From: Ichthyophis bannanicus
Taxonomy: Eukaryota > Chordata > Amphibia > Gymnophiona > Ichthyophiidae
NCBI GenBank assembly: GCA_033557465.1
Contig: CM066033.1
Coordinates: forward strand, 15,439,080 to 15,503,079
Length of the DNA stretch: 64,000 bases
Direction of reading: 5' to 3'
The notes below the pieces were generated by a model. It was given only the letters and a program-made list of their open reading frames with translations. It was not told the origin of the DNA and did no database searches. The position numbers and the translations under genes are program-made. Positions within the stretch are counted from its first letter, which is position 1; every line of letters begins with the position of its first letter. Of this stretch, positions 31,785 through 41,964 are shown one piece after another.

Positions 31785-33330
31785 AAAGAGTGAGCCACTG
31801 AGGTGAAAGGTTTACGCAAAGTGGTGCTTAGGGGTGGTTGAGAGCAGTATGTACTGTCATGAGGTAGACAGCACAAAACCTGTAATATTAAAGGGTAGTG
31901 CAGAGGAAGAGCTTACTTGTCAGGAGCTAGACAGCACTAAGCCTGAAACATTAAAGAACAATGTGAAGGAAGGGCTTACCTGTCAGGAGTTAGAAAACAC
32001 AGACCCTGAAATATTAAGAAATGAAAAGGAAGAAGAGCTTACCTTGCAGCCTCAGGGGCAGTTCCAGCATTCACAGTGCAGAGAGGCAGGGAAAAGGAAA
32101 ACAAACTTTCCACATGGTTTTAGTGACGCAGTAAGAATTGAGAGTTCCAATCAGGCTCACCTGGACCCAGACTCACGTTCCACGTTAGATGAGCTGAGAG
32201 ATAAAAGCAGGTGGGAAATCTCACAGAGACAGGATGGGAGTTGGAAGGAGATTGGAAAGGAGAAAGAGAATTGGAAGCAGCAGAATGAGCATTGGCAGTG
32301 GAAGCTGGAGCCTGGATTAGGGCTGGAGCCGGAGCTTGAATGCCAGGAGGAAAGCAGAGACCAAAGGAACTCTGACTGCAGTTTCAGGCAGGCTTGGAGA
32401 GAAGGTGAGAGTAGAAATCCCAAGCAATTGCAGGAAGACACGTTACCTTGGAGAACCAGGGCTGGAGAAAGGCAGGCTGACAAACCCAGGTGGGATAAGA
32501 AAAACTGCAGCAAGGTCTTCCCATCCAGAGGGGTCCTCATACCAAGGCAAACAGCCCAGTTAACAGAAGGCAGAGGTCACGTTCAAGGAAGCTCACTGGA
32601 AGCAGGAAGTGAGTTTCCCTCAGCCAGACATCGTAACCAGGGATCCCAAAGGAGAGCAGGCTGCAGGGCAGAGAGAAAGCCTTGGCTGGAAGCAGAGGAG
32701 TTTGAGACCATCTTCTCCAAAGGAAAAGATCAGTACCCTGTTTTTGCTAAAGGGAGAAAAGGGAGTCTCCGAGATAGAAGCCATGCTTATCACCGGCTAG
32801 GGAACTCTTATTGGCCTAAGCCGTGGGAAGAAATCCCCAGCACAGCTCCTGCTATCTGGGACACACAAAAGCAGCTCCCACTGGTGGCAACTGAGGTTTC
32901 CCCAGGGCAAGACACAGAGAGCAGCTTCATAGGGGCTCATTGTCCTTATACAGGGACAGGTCCTAGCCCTATGCCATGGGAGAGCAATATCACAGAAAAT
33001 ATCCCTGAACCCATGGAATGTGCTGTATGCGTGACTGATGACATAGGGAGTCTTTGTTAAAGGAATAGAGCAAGAAAGAAACTGTATTTTGCACATTGGA
33101 AAAGTGTTGGACTTTATTGCTGGAGAGAAGCATGATTATTATTTGTTAAACATCCTCTACCCTGGTGAAAACAACCGTTCTTTTCTGTTGTCCCTTATTC
33201 TACGACATCCTCAAGGGAAGGGGAATAAAACCCAGCTTTAATTTCACTCGGATCACGACTACAGTGTCCTTTATTTTCCACAACTCAAGGCTATCCCGGG
33301 TCTAGGCAACCGCCTAGGACCGGCATGGTC
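31785..33330 (+). mobile_element. Diverged Gmr1-like solo LTR
   Basis: The ORF at 31834-33060 resembles the LTR-embedded ORF of the Gmr1-type element. Downstream sequence has a polyadenylation-like gggaataaaaccc (about 33220-33232) and a cacgactacagtg segment comparable to the LTR 3' end. No gag or pol lies beside it, so a solo LTR is the simplest reading. Exact edges were not determined. Confidence 0.55.
31834..33060 (+). CDS. LTR-ORF family protein, 408 codons, unknown function
   Basis: An open frame with a charged, Glu/Lys/Arg/Gln-rich product and no recognised catalytic domain. The N-terminus has three imperfect 26-residue repeats built on CQELDSTKPETLKNN and ending EEELT or KEGLT (about residues 8-72). 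The middle is Trp/Gln/Glu-rich (KENWKQQNEHWQWKLEPG). The C-terminus carries HRLGNSYWPKPWEE, SPGQDTESS and PMECAVC, which align in order with the LTR ORF at 16465-17283 and 11170-12067. No signal peptide or membrane segment is visible. The start is chosen at the first ATG; no other evidence supports it. Absence of stops over 1.2 kb in a region full of dead elements is notable. Confidence 0.6.
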   Translation: MVESSMYCHEVDSTKPVILKGSAEEELTCQELDSTKPETLKNNVKEGLTCQELENTDPEILRNEKEEELTLQPQGQFQHSQCREAGKRKTNFPHGFSDAVRIESSNQAHLDPDSRSTLDELRDKSRWEISQRQDGSWKEIGKEKENWKQQNEHWQWKLEPGLGLEPELECQEESRDQRNSDCSFRQAWREGESRNPKQLQEDTLPWRTRAGERQADKPRWDKKNCSKVFPSRGVLIPRQTAQLTEGRGHVQGSSLEAGSEFPSARHRNQGSQRRAGCRAERKPWLEAEEFETIFSKGKDQYPVFAKGRKGSLRDRSHAYHRLGNSYWPKPWEEIPSTAPAIWDTQKQLPLVATEVSPGQDTESSFIGAHCPYTGTGPSPMPWESNITENIPEPMECAVCVTDDIGSLC

Positions 33331-33780
33331 TCACAGTACTTATGTGTAAGCCTACATTAATGTGGCAGAGGGCTTAAGTGGTTGTTTCTGTGTGGGTAAG
33401 CAATGTGCATGACAGCTTACTCACGATTCAGTAGAGTTCGGTCTATCTGTGTCTGTATTGTTCGGTGCTGTTTCCTAATGCTTTAGTCACTTGCTTATTT
33501 GTCGTGGCTCTTTTGTTCGGATGGTGCAATTTTATAAGGACTAAGTTTGGCAAACGGTATCGTCCCCGCCTAAAGGCCATGCCAAAGGGCCCTCTGGTGA
33601 GGCCCTCAGGCGCGGGCACACCTGAAGTCATATTTCTTTAAATGCTTTTGCTGTTGTCCCGACTGGGCCATGGCAGGGGGAGCGGGAGGGGCTTGCAGCT
33701 GCCGCTTCCACCCCTGATGCTGAATCGGGTGCCGATGGAGAGGCTTTTGCCGGTGAAGAGGCTTGACTATTAAACTTAAC
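33331..33780. other. No recognised gene; moderately GC-rich unassigned segment
   Basis: The minus strand has a short Ala/Ser/Pro-rich reading stretch around 33650-33770 without a domain. It may be part of an unrecognised element. Confidence 0.35.
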
Positions 33781-33784
33781 ATGA

Positions 33785-33900
33785 TTGGTCTATGGAGACC
33801 ATTAATTTTTATATATTTATTTATACATACAGTTTTTATATACCTCCCCTTCCAGAGGGTGGTTTACATTGAACAAACAGCTACAGAGAACAATTAAAAA
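33785..33900 (-). repeat. L2-type 3' tail fragment
   Basis: The plus strand reads tatttatttatacatacag, then tatacctcc and gtggtttacattgaac, the inverted form of the L2-tail signature shared with 30728-30800. Confidence 0.6.
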
Positions 33901-34019
33901 GAACCATAGAAAAATGTGAACTATATGCAAAGTAGATGCCTGAATCCTGAGCTATTATATGAGGTATTATTGATAATATATTTAACATCAACTATATACA
34001 TTTTGAATGATTGTGAGAG

Positions 34020-34405
34020 ATTTACTTATTTATTTAGACAGTTTTGTATACCACCTTATCCTTCAATCAAAGTGGTCACAACACAATTGGGGGATACATT
34101 CAACACAAGGGGATATGAGACACATACACTAATACTTACAGGGAGTAAGTATTAGTGTATGTGAACAGGTAGGATTTTAGTCATTGTTGTTGTAGTATTC
34201 AGTAAACAGTAGTGTCTTTAGCTCTTTCCTAAATGTTTTGAGGTCTTTGATAGACCTGATGTGGACTGACAGGAGGTTCCATAATTTAGCTGCAGTGTGA
34301 TGGCCTACTGAGGGATTTGTCCAAGATGATTCCCAAGTATTTCACCTCCTGTTTTACTTGAATGGTGGTGTTTTGTATCTTGATTACAGTAGTTTTGTAA
34401 CTGGA
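34020..34405 (-). mobile_element. L2 LINE copy 3, internally deleted 3' part
   Basis: The minus strand gives an RT-thumb piece IKIQNTTIQVKQEVKYLGIILD, which matches the intact L2 thumb (KIKNEIRYLGVILD). After a deletion comes the C-terminal KLWNLLSVHIRSIKDLKTF, and then the 3' tail (34020-34150). It joins DIRS copy C at about 34405. Confidence 0.8.
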
Positions 34406-35760
34406 GCAACTGCTGGAGAGTATCCCTGACGGCCTGCAATTTGGTGGAAGCTTTGCAAGGAGACAACAGAAAGGCATCCACGAGCAGTATTGTGAACTCC
34501 AGAGCATAACCTTCGCGAATGTCTTCAACCATCCATTGGTCAGAAGTGATCTGGACCTGGGCAGGGTAAAACTGGTGAAGACGATCCCCGACCTGTACCA
34601 CCCCTGCCTGGGCCCCCTCATCTCATTGTGCTTTCTTGGAACTGGCCCCAATTCCTGAAAAGAACCCCTGACCCATTCCTCTACCACCCCTAAAGGTCTG
34701 ACCCCTAAAAGGATAATGTACTATTTAATAAGGGGCAAAGTGCACTGCTCAGAAATGATGTAAATCGTAAGACCGATCCCTCAACACCGGGGTCAGCTTA
34801 CTAGCCTTTGGCTTGTCATCAGGAAACGTAGCCAGCCTGAACTCCCCAAATTCTTTGACCAACATCTCCAAGGCATCCCCAAACACGAGCTTGTCCTTAA
34901 AGGGGAGCTTACACTGAAGAGTCTTAGAGGACACATCCACCAACCAGTTATACCACCACAAGAGCCATCAAGCTGCCACCACTAAGGACATACCCTTGGT
35001 GGAAACCCAAAGTTCATAGAATGTATTTGCCAAATACATCACTCCAGCCTAGCCTCCTCAGGCATAAGCTGCGAGGTTTCAGCATCAGATCCCGATAAGG
35101 CCGTTGACCAATACATACTGTACATGCTATGGCCACATAAAAGCTTCTGTCTGCGGAGCTTAAGGCCAACACATTCACCTCAAATGCCTGCTTTAAATAA
35201 AGGTCTCCAATTTCTTATCCTGCACATCATTCAATGCCGTACCTCCTTCCACAGGGATGGTGATCTTCTTGGTCACTACGGAGACCATGGCATCCATGTT
35301 GGGCACCTTCAAGAGATCGTTCTCACTCAGTGGAATGGGATACAGGCACTGCATGGTCCGACCACCGCGCAATCCCGCTTTATGAACTTCCCAGTCCAAA
35401 TCGATCATCTGCTTAAGGACCCTATGGACAGGAAAGGCAGTCTCAAACACCCTGATGCCCCGTAATAGGGGATTTTCTAAGGGAAGCTCCACTGTCTGTG
35501 TTTCCAGAGGAATGTTTAGGGCTGCCAAAAAGTTCACAATTAATGCCACGAGATCCTCTTGGAAAAACTCACAATACTGGGATCCTCTCCCGGAGGGATC
35601 TCTCCTTGCTCCAGGTCCCAGAGTCAAGACATCTTCACCGAGCTCCGAGGGCCCCTCCTTTGGGTCATCAAAAGTCAGAGTACCCTGAAATGTGGTCTTC
35701 CTCCAAATAATACAAAACTCTGGCTAGAGTGTCCTCCAGAGCTTAAAAGGTGAAGTAACC
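34406..35760 (-). pseudogene. DIRS copy C, piece 3: gag-like ORF and RT start
   Basis: Minus-strand frames correspond to DIRS copy B 38950-40250. The gag-like segment has FPVHRVLKQMIDLDWEVHKA and TKKITIPVEGGTAL (35600-35200). Next is NWLVDVSSKTLQCKLPFKDKL (34960-34870). The RT leader is FYPAQVQITSDQWMVEDIREGYALEF (34560-34480), here quoted only as landmarks FYPAQVQITSDQW and IREGYALEF. The RT stops at LLQLQ where L2 copy 3 begins and resumes at 30245. Confidence 0.85.
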
Positions 35761-36689
35761 ACCAAGGTCTATTCCCGTAGTTTAGGAGGAACCTTCTCAC
35801 TCTTGGATCCCTTTACAGCAACAGGATAAAATAAAAATAAAATGAATACTGGGCAGACTGGATGGACCATGCTGGTCTTTATCTGCCGTCATTTAGTATG
35901 TTACTATGTTAAGATTCCCCCAGGCACTTCTTTATGCAGTAAGCCTGCTGACTGCCTCATTGCTCGCTCCCCCAAGAACAGGAGCCAAATCCTGCCTCCC
36001 TGAAGGGCCTAAAATGTCCAGTTGAGCAAGAGACAAAATGGCTGTGATTCCTGCCAGAACTGCAGCCTGAGAAAAACTCAGATTTTCTGAATTGGCTGTT
36101 TCTTCTGCTGCTTGGGACCCCCTCTCCCCAGCTAGACTGGGCGACCCTGGATACTACTGCCCACCGTGCATTCCTTGGCCTCACATGTCCTGCAAAATCC
36201 TGCCGCAGACAGGTGATCTCATCTGCAGTTACTGGCCGCACAAATGGCCTTCCCCAACGGCATTTCCACAGCGCAGGAACCAACTGCCTCTCAAGCCAAC
36301 ACACAAGTTCACAGCTGCCTATGACAGCGCCTTCACACTGCCAGTAAACACAACCGATACCCCACCTGCAATGGATCCCAAACTTACCACTAGAGTCCTG
36401 AAGCTGCAAGGGAAGCCCGACGCACAATGAACAGCCAACATACAAAAGAAATTAAAGCAGCATACGCCCTTTTGCCTGCAAAGACCACTGAAGGCTGCAG
36501 TATTGTTGGGATGCCTTCTAGAAGGGTATAGGGACCAGAACCACTGGGTGTATGCCGTCCTCAGGGACCTGCAGGCAACCAAGGAGCGTTGGTACCCTAC
36601 AGGCTGAATTTACACTCCACCACAGCATCCACTTTACTCACAAAGCCTGATCAGCTCGCTGGTCAATTGAAAACTGCCCCTATTTTTAT
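35761..36689. other. Unassigned, possibly DIRS copy C 5' region
   Basis: No domain-bearing ORF. A short interspersed repeat lies at about 35820-35915 (gggcagactggatggaccatgctggtctttatct-like, continuing to gttactatgtt). Position suggests the leader of DIRS copy C on the minus strand, but this is not demonstrated. Confidence 0.35.
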
Positions 36690-37230
36690 TTTTTTTTGAA
36701 TGCCATTTGAGTTCTTCCCCATCTGCTGAAGACTGAGGATACTGGCTGGGAGAGAATAGCTCAACCTCCTTATACTGTGACATCATCAAAGTCTGATCAG
36801 CTCTCTGGTCAACTGAAAACCCCTTGTTATATTGTAAATGCAGTGAAGCTCCCATGCTCTGCATAATTGTGTTACATGTAAACCGTACTGGTGTAAATAG
36901 CGCGGTATATAAGAAAGTTAAATAAATAAAATAAATAAATAAAACTGCCCCTTTTTTAATTTTTTTTATTGAATGCCAATTGAGTTCTTCACCATCTGCT
37001 GGAGACTGAGGGAGGAGCTCAGGAATTCTCAGTGCCATCTGCTGGAAGACTGAGGATACTGGCTTGGAGGGAGGAGCTCAACCTCCTCTTACTGTGACAT
37101 CACCAAAGTCAGGAATTCTCAGTGCCATCTGCTGGAAGACTGAGGATACTGACTTGGAGAGAAGAGCTCAACCTCCTTATACTGGGACATCATCAAAGTC
37201 TAGAATTCTCAGTGCCATCTGCTGGAAGGG
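36690..37230. repeat. Degenerate ~90-bp tandem repeat
   Basis: The word gaattctcagtgccatctgctgg recurs with starts near 37023, 37113 and 37203 (period 90), with degenerate earlier copies near 36705 and 36990. Each unit includes gctcaacctcct and gtgacatca. In complement the unit resembles the layout of the DIRS terminal repeat (TGA-CATCA, GAGGAGG, CCAGCAG). It could be remnants of the left terminal repeat of DIRS copy C. Confidence 0.6.
36820..36945 (+). repeat. L2-tail-like SINE insertion
   Basis: Ends gcggtatataagaaagttaaataaataaa. It is flanked by aactgaaaac on the left and aaaactgcccc on the right, the two halves of a sequence seen unbroken near 36660-36690, so it interrupts the tandem repeat. 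Confidence 0.65.
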
Positions 37231-37603
37231 GGATAGAACCCAGGAGTCTGGTCTCTAGTTATCTGGCAATTCCATAGCGTCCCTCTAGTCCAGGCCAATC
37301 TCAAATATTCCTTTTGCCGCAGAACTTTGAGAAAGCTGCTGCTGAGCAGATCACTAGTTTTTCTGTGTATGCTTGTGATGTTATTTTATTTATGTAAATA
37401 TTATGTATGTTAAATTGCAACCTACTCAGAGTCTTTAAATGGATAAATACCAAAATAAATAACTCCTCCCGACCCCACGCACTGATCTGCGTTTGGCTGT
37501 GGACATAGAACAGAAAGAGCAACATCAATTAAGCTGAATGAGAGAGTTAGCTGCCAGGATAGCCTTAGACACATCCTGGTAATGCAGCGTGACCTAATGG
37601 CAG

Positions 37604-37738
37604 CTTCCTTAGCATCCCTCCAGTCTAGTCCCGGAACATCTGGGGTTGTGCTACTCTTCCAGCAGCTTGGAGACTGAGAAACATCATTCTTTTGATGACA
37701 CTGGTATAAGGACACAGGCTCCGCCTCCTCACTCCAGT
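37604..37738 (-). repeat. DIRS copy B left inverted terminal repeat
   Basis: The complement of the right repeat: gcatccctccagtctagtccc, then cagcagcttggagactgag, then cattcttttgatgacactgg are all matched inversely at 43400-43510. Confidence 0.9.
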
Positions 37739-38591
37739 TATCTCAGTCTCCAAGCAGACGGAGGTTGGTGAGTCTGGAGCTCCAGGCTCACTAGAGGAGC
37801 AATTAAGGACAGCTAGTTTTTTCTTAGTTTTGTTAGTTTAGGGTTTGTTTGGTTATAGAAAAAGGGTTTATTGTTATTTTTAGTTAAGGTTTAGTGTGTG
37901 AAGTGGCTGCACTTTTAAGGCTTTGTCTGCTAGAGAGCTCTCTCTCTCCTTCCCCCCCCCCCCTTTTTCCTACTCCCCTCCGTCTCTGGGTTTACTCGGG
38001 GCTGGATACAGGGGTAAGGGCAGCAGACTCCGGTTACTGGCCCATCAGTTTGGGGGTCTGGCAACCGAGATTGAAGGCATACCGAGCGCAGCACAGAAGT
38101 CTTGTTTGTATGCGCTCGGGTGCCGGGCCAGAGGACAGACGCTGCTGCCTCGTGGCAGGCTGGATCGGGGCCTCTGAATTTCACCGGCGGGAAACGAGCC
38201 GGTGGAGGACAGCCAGACGAACAGCGCGGTTCTGAGGATTGTGACAGCCGGGAGAGCAATTGGGGGCTGTATCACAACTATAAGGTAAGAGTCCGATGCA
38301 GCTGAACACTTTAGCGGTGGTTTCGGGACCGTGAACAGTCGTTGAGCTCCAGCCACGTGGTTTAACGTGGGAACCGCCAGGAGCTGCAGTGGGGAACAAG
38401 GCGCTTGATCTCGGCAGAGAAGCTTCGTTTTTGCTTGCTTTCTTCACCCTTTGGCTCAGTTGATCTCCTGCATCTTTTTGGAAGTGTAAAAAAAAACGGT
38501 CTGTGACTTTGCGGCCTTGCAAGAAGTTCTTTAGTGTTCATCCTGCAGAGGGCGGTTAAAGTTGAGCAGGGGTGCATCAGCTTCTGGGACT
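37739..38591 (+). other. DIRS copy B leader
   Basis: Untranslated stretch between left terminal repeat and gag-like ORF, with a pyrimidine run (tctctcctt then c-run at about 37945-37970). ORFs on the opposite strand here have no domain support. Confidence 0.55.
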
Positions 38592-40075
38592 GCCTTCCTA
38601 GTAGAAACGATGCCTGCAAAGATTCTGTGTTTGCTTTGCGGTGTGAAAAAGTCTGCAGTATCTGACACAGGGGTGTGTAGGAGCTGCATTCACAGTGCTG
38701 CTGAAGCGGAGCAGGAGTTGGAGCCGGGGAAGGAGGATCTGGAGCAGGGGTGTCATCCTTCCACCTCAGAGGAGCCGGAGCCCATAGCGGGGCCCTCGAG
38801 TGCTCCAGATGTTCCGTCGTCTCAGCCGGCCTTGGCTAAGGGGATGTCTTCAATTTTTTCGGCAGAGTTTGTGGCTCTGATGCAGCAGGCGTTTGTCAGC
38901 AATCTCGGAATGTCTCCTCCTGGTCCTCTTAGTTTAGGTTTAGGGGAAAAGAGGCCAGGGACTCCCTTAGCCATGGGGACGGCGGGGATATTGGCAAAGA
39001 AAGCTAGGACAGACAAACAGGATCAGTCGGTGTTTTCGGAGGACATGCACACGGAGGATGGTGAGCAGGACGTGGAGCTGGATGAAGAGTTAGAAGAGGG
39101 GGAGATCGCTGAAGAGGAAGACCAGGCTCGAGTAGTCCGAATCTTTCGGAGAGAGGAGTTGCCCATGCTTATTGCAGAGACACTTAAAGCGCTCAATATG
39201 CCGGCGACAGGGCCGGCGGAGGATGCTAGCTTGGAAGATCCATTGTTACAAGCCTTTCGGAAGACACAGCGGGCGTTTCCCATGCACAGAGTGGTAAGAG
39301 AAATGATTCAGGGTGAATGGGAGATGCCGGAGGCTACCCTAAAGGGTGCTAGGGTTATATCTCGGCTGTATCCGCTAGTGGATCAAGATAAGGAACTGTT
39401 TAGATCGCCGAGAGTGGATGCCGCTGTGGCGGCGGTAACCAAAAAGACAACCATTCCCGTAGAAGGTAGTGCGGCCCTCCTCAAGACAGGAAGCTAGAGG
39501 CCTTGTTAAAGCAAGTGTTTGAGGTTAATGCTCTTTCCATCCAAGCATCCATCTGTGGGGCGTGGGTAGCAAGAGCCTGTCTGCGTTGGGCACAGCGTGT
39601 CCAGGGTGAGCAGTCTCTTGAGGCGGCAGGTGAGGCAGTGCGTCTAGAGTCCAGTACTGCCTATCTAGCTGATGTTCATTATGACCTTATTCGAGGGCTA
39701 TCGAACAGTATGGCTTCCGTGATAGCAGTGCGGAGATATCTTTGGCTGCGTAATTGGGCAGCAGATGCGTCTTCCAAAGCAAGATTAACTAAGCTCCCAT
39801 TTAAGGGGACGCTACTTTTTGAAGAAGATTTGGATAAAATAGTGAAAGATCTAGGGGAATCCAAAGGCGGTAGGCTTCCAGAAGATAAGCAGAAGCAGGG
39901 AAGGTTGCCGCTGGCGACGAGAATGCTTCAGAGGGACTTTCGTCGTTTTCGTTCCACAAGGTTTAGTCAGAGCCAAAGAGGGCGTTTTCCCTATAGGAAC
40001 CAAGGATTTCGCGGATTTAGAGGAGCGGGCAGAGGTTTTGCTGCCTCCTCTTCGAGCCTCAGAAAGCCACAATGA
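38592..40075 (+). pseudogene. DIRS copy B gag-like ORF1 (one frameshift)
   Basis: The frame 38562-39497 continues one frame over from about 39480 (GAC AGG AAG CTA GAG) to 40075, total about 490 residues. The start MPAKILCLLCG (near 38610) is preferred to the upstream ATG. Features: a CxxC...CxxC pair (CLLC, CRSC), an acidic stretch (ELDEELEEGEIAEEED), a conserved block FPMHRVVREMIQGEWEMPEA, NWAADASSKARLTKLPFKG, and a C-terminal Arg/Gly/Phe-rich tail ending near GFRGFRGAGRGFAAS that suggests RNA binding. Homologous blocks in DIRS copy C (34749-35627) confirm the frame. The product is presumed to package element RNA. Confidence 0.85.
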
Positions 40076-41964
40076 AGTCAGGGGGGCCCAGGTACAGTTG
40101 CCTGTAGGGGGTCGGTTACAGGATTTTTACCCTGCCTGGGTCCAAATAACCTCGGATCGCTGGGTACTGGAGGTGATTCGGGAAGGCTATGCTTTAGAGT
40201 TTCAGAGGCCGATAATCGATGCGTTCGTTCAGTCCCCGGCGGGGCGCTTTGGAAATGTCGGGCGATCAAGGCGACATTAGGGAGACTGTTAGCTCTCAAG
40301 GCGGTGGTACTGGTTCCTCCAGAGCAATGCGGTATCGGTCGATACTACATTTATTTTGTAGTGCCAAAAAAGGAGGGGTCTTATTGGCCGATTCTGGATC
40401 TAAAAAGGGTGAATCGGTGCCTCCGGGTGTCCCATTTTCGTATGGAAACGTTAAGGTTGCACATTGTCGCAGTCAGAAGAGGCGAGTTTCTCACGTCCCT
40501 GGATCTGTCAGAAGCGTACTTGCACATTCCGATCCGGCCAGACCATCAAAAGTTCCTTCGGTTTGCAGTTCCGATGGGTCATTTCCAATTTCGGGCGTTG
40601 CCATTCGGGCTGGCCACGGCACCTCGGATGTTTACCAAAGTTATGGTAGTGGTAGTGGCAGCGCTGAGAAAGGAAAAGGGGTGCTCGTTCATCCGTATCT
40701 GGACGACTGGCTAATTTGAGCAAAGTCAAGAGCAGAGAGCGAAGAGCGAAGAGGCTACGGCAAGAGTGCTCAACCACTTACGGAGTTTAGGTTGGGTGGT
40801 CAATATGACCAAGAGCAGTTTGAGGCCAGCTCAGACTCTGGAATACCTAGGGGTGCGGTTCTATACAGTGGATGGCAAGGTGTTTCTGCCGCAGCATCGA
40901 GCGCTCGGATAGAGAAAATTGATTCGGCAATTTCTGCGCATGTCACATCCAACAGCGTGGCATTACTTGCAGTTTCTAGGAACGATGGCGGCGACACTCG
41001 ATTTGGTGCCCTGGACGAGAGCTCATATGAGGTTGATGCAAAGAGCATTACTTCACAGGTGGTCTCATCAGGACAATCCGCTGTCCCGGAGGTTGCCCTT
41101 TCAGGAAGCGATGCGAGCGGCGTTGCAGTGGTGATTGCTTCCGGAATCTCTGAGGCGCCGGAATGGCTTCCCCTGACTACCGATGCAAGTCTGGTAGGGT
41201 GGGGAGTGCACTTTCAAGGAAGGTTCGCGCAAGGAGAGTGGACCGAACAGGAAAAGGTGTGGTCCATCAACAGGTTAGAGTTGCGTGCGGTGCTACAGGC
41301 GCTGGTGAAGTTTCAGCTGTATCTGCAGGGCAGACCAATCAGGGTGTTTTCCAACAATGCGACCGCAATGGCCTACATCAACAGGCAGGGGGGCACCAGC
41401 AGTGCTCCCTTGGAGGCCGAGGCAGAACAGTTGTTCAAATGGGTCGAGCAGAACCTTCCGGCTCTATCGGCAGCGCATGTGGCAGAAGTGAACAATGTGG
41501 AGGCCGATTTTTTGAGACGCGTAAAGGTAGATCCAGGAGAGTGGTCGCTCCATCCCGAGGTGTACGAGATGGTGGTGCGGCGTTGGGGGTCACCGGTTAT
41601 GGATCTCATGGCGACCTTTCTGTCAGCGAAGGTCAGTCGATTCTTCAGCAGAAGGAAGGAGAGAATGTCGGAGGGTCTGGATGCGCTCATACAGCGTTGG
41701 CCAGCAGAGCATATTTTGTACATGTTTCCTCCGTGGGTGTTGATAGGTCACGTGGTACAGCGCATCGAGCGGCATAGAGAATTGGTGATTTTGATCACTC
41801 TGGATTGGCCCCGGCGGCCTTGGTATGCGGATCTGTGGAGGTTGGTAGTGGACAAGCCTTGGCGTCTACCAGTCACGAAGGATCTGTTGTCACAGGGTCC
41901 ATTATTGATGCCCCAAGTGGATCGGTTCTCGCTTACAGCTTGGCTCTTGAGAGGGCAAGGTTAA
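40038..41964 (+). pseudogene. DIRS copy B RT, RNase H and methyltransferase-like region
   Basis: RT: leader FYPAWVQITSDRW, YFVVPKKEGSYWPILDLKRVN, FLTSLDLSEAYLHIPI, MGHFQFRALPFGLATAPRMF and catalytic HPYLDDWLI. A frameshift lies near 40675 and an in-frame TGA follows YLDDWLI at 40717-40719 (other copies have Leu). Further frame changes lie in the thumb. RNase H spans about 41165-41510: LTTDASLVGWGVHF, WSINRLELRAVLQALV and FSNNATAMAYINRQ, where the usual SDN reads SNN. The downstream segment (41530-41830) has PVMDLMATFLSAKVSRFFSRR and MFPPWVLIGHV, the Dam-methyltransferase-like domain typical of DIRS. RT makes the cDNA that circularises. It is inactive as it stands. Confidence 0.9.

Noticed and set aside
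32157..32540. Minus-strand 127-codon ORF within the 408-codon LTR-family ORF
   Set aside because: Ser/Leu-rich antisense of a Glu/Lys-rich frame; no homology support.
35193..35465. Plus-strand ORFs opposite DIRS copy C gag-like region
   Set aside because: The minus frame matches DIRS copy B block by block; plus frames do not.
36690..37230. CRISPR-like array
   Set aside because: Units are 90 bp with no spacer pattern, in a vertebrate repeat context with no cas genes.
38102..38619. Several overlapping ORFs in the DIRS copy B leader
   Set aside because: No shared motif with other DIRS copies; GC-rich leader gives chance ORFs.
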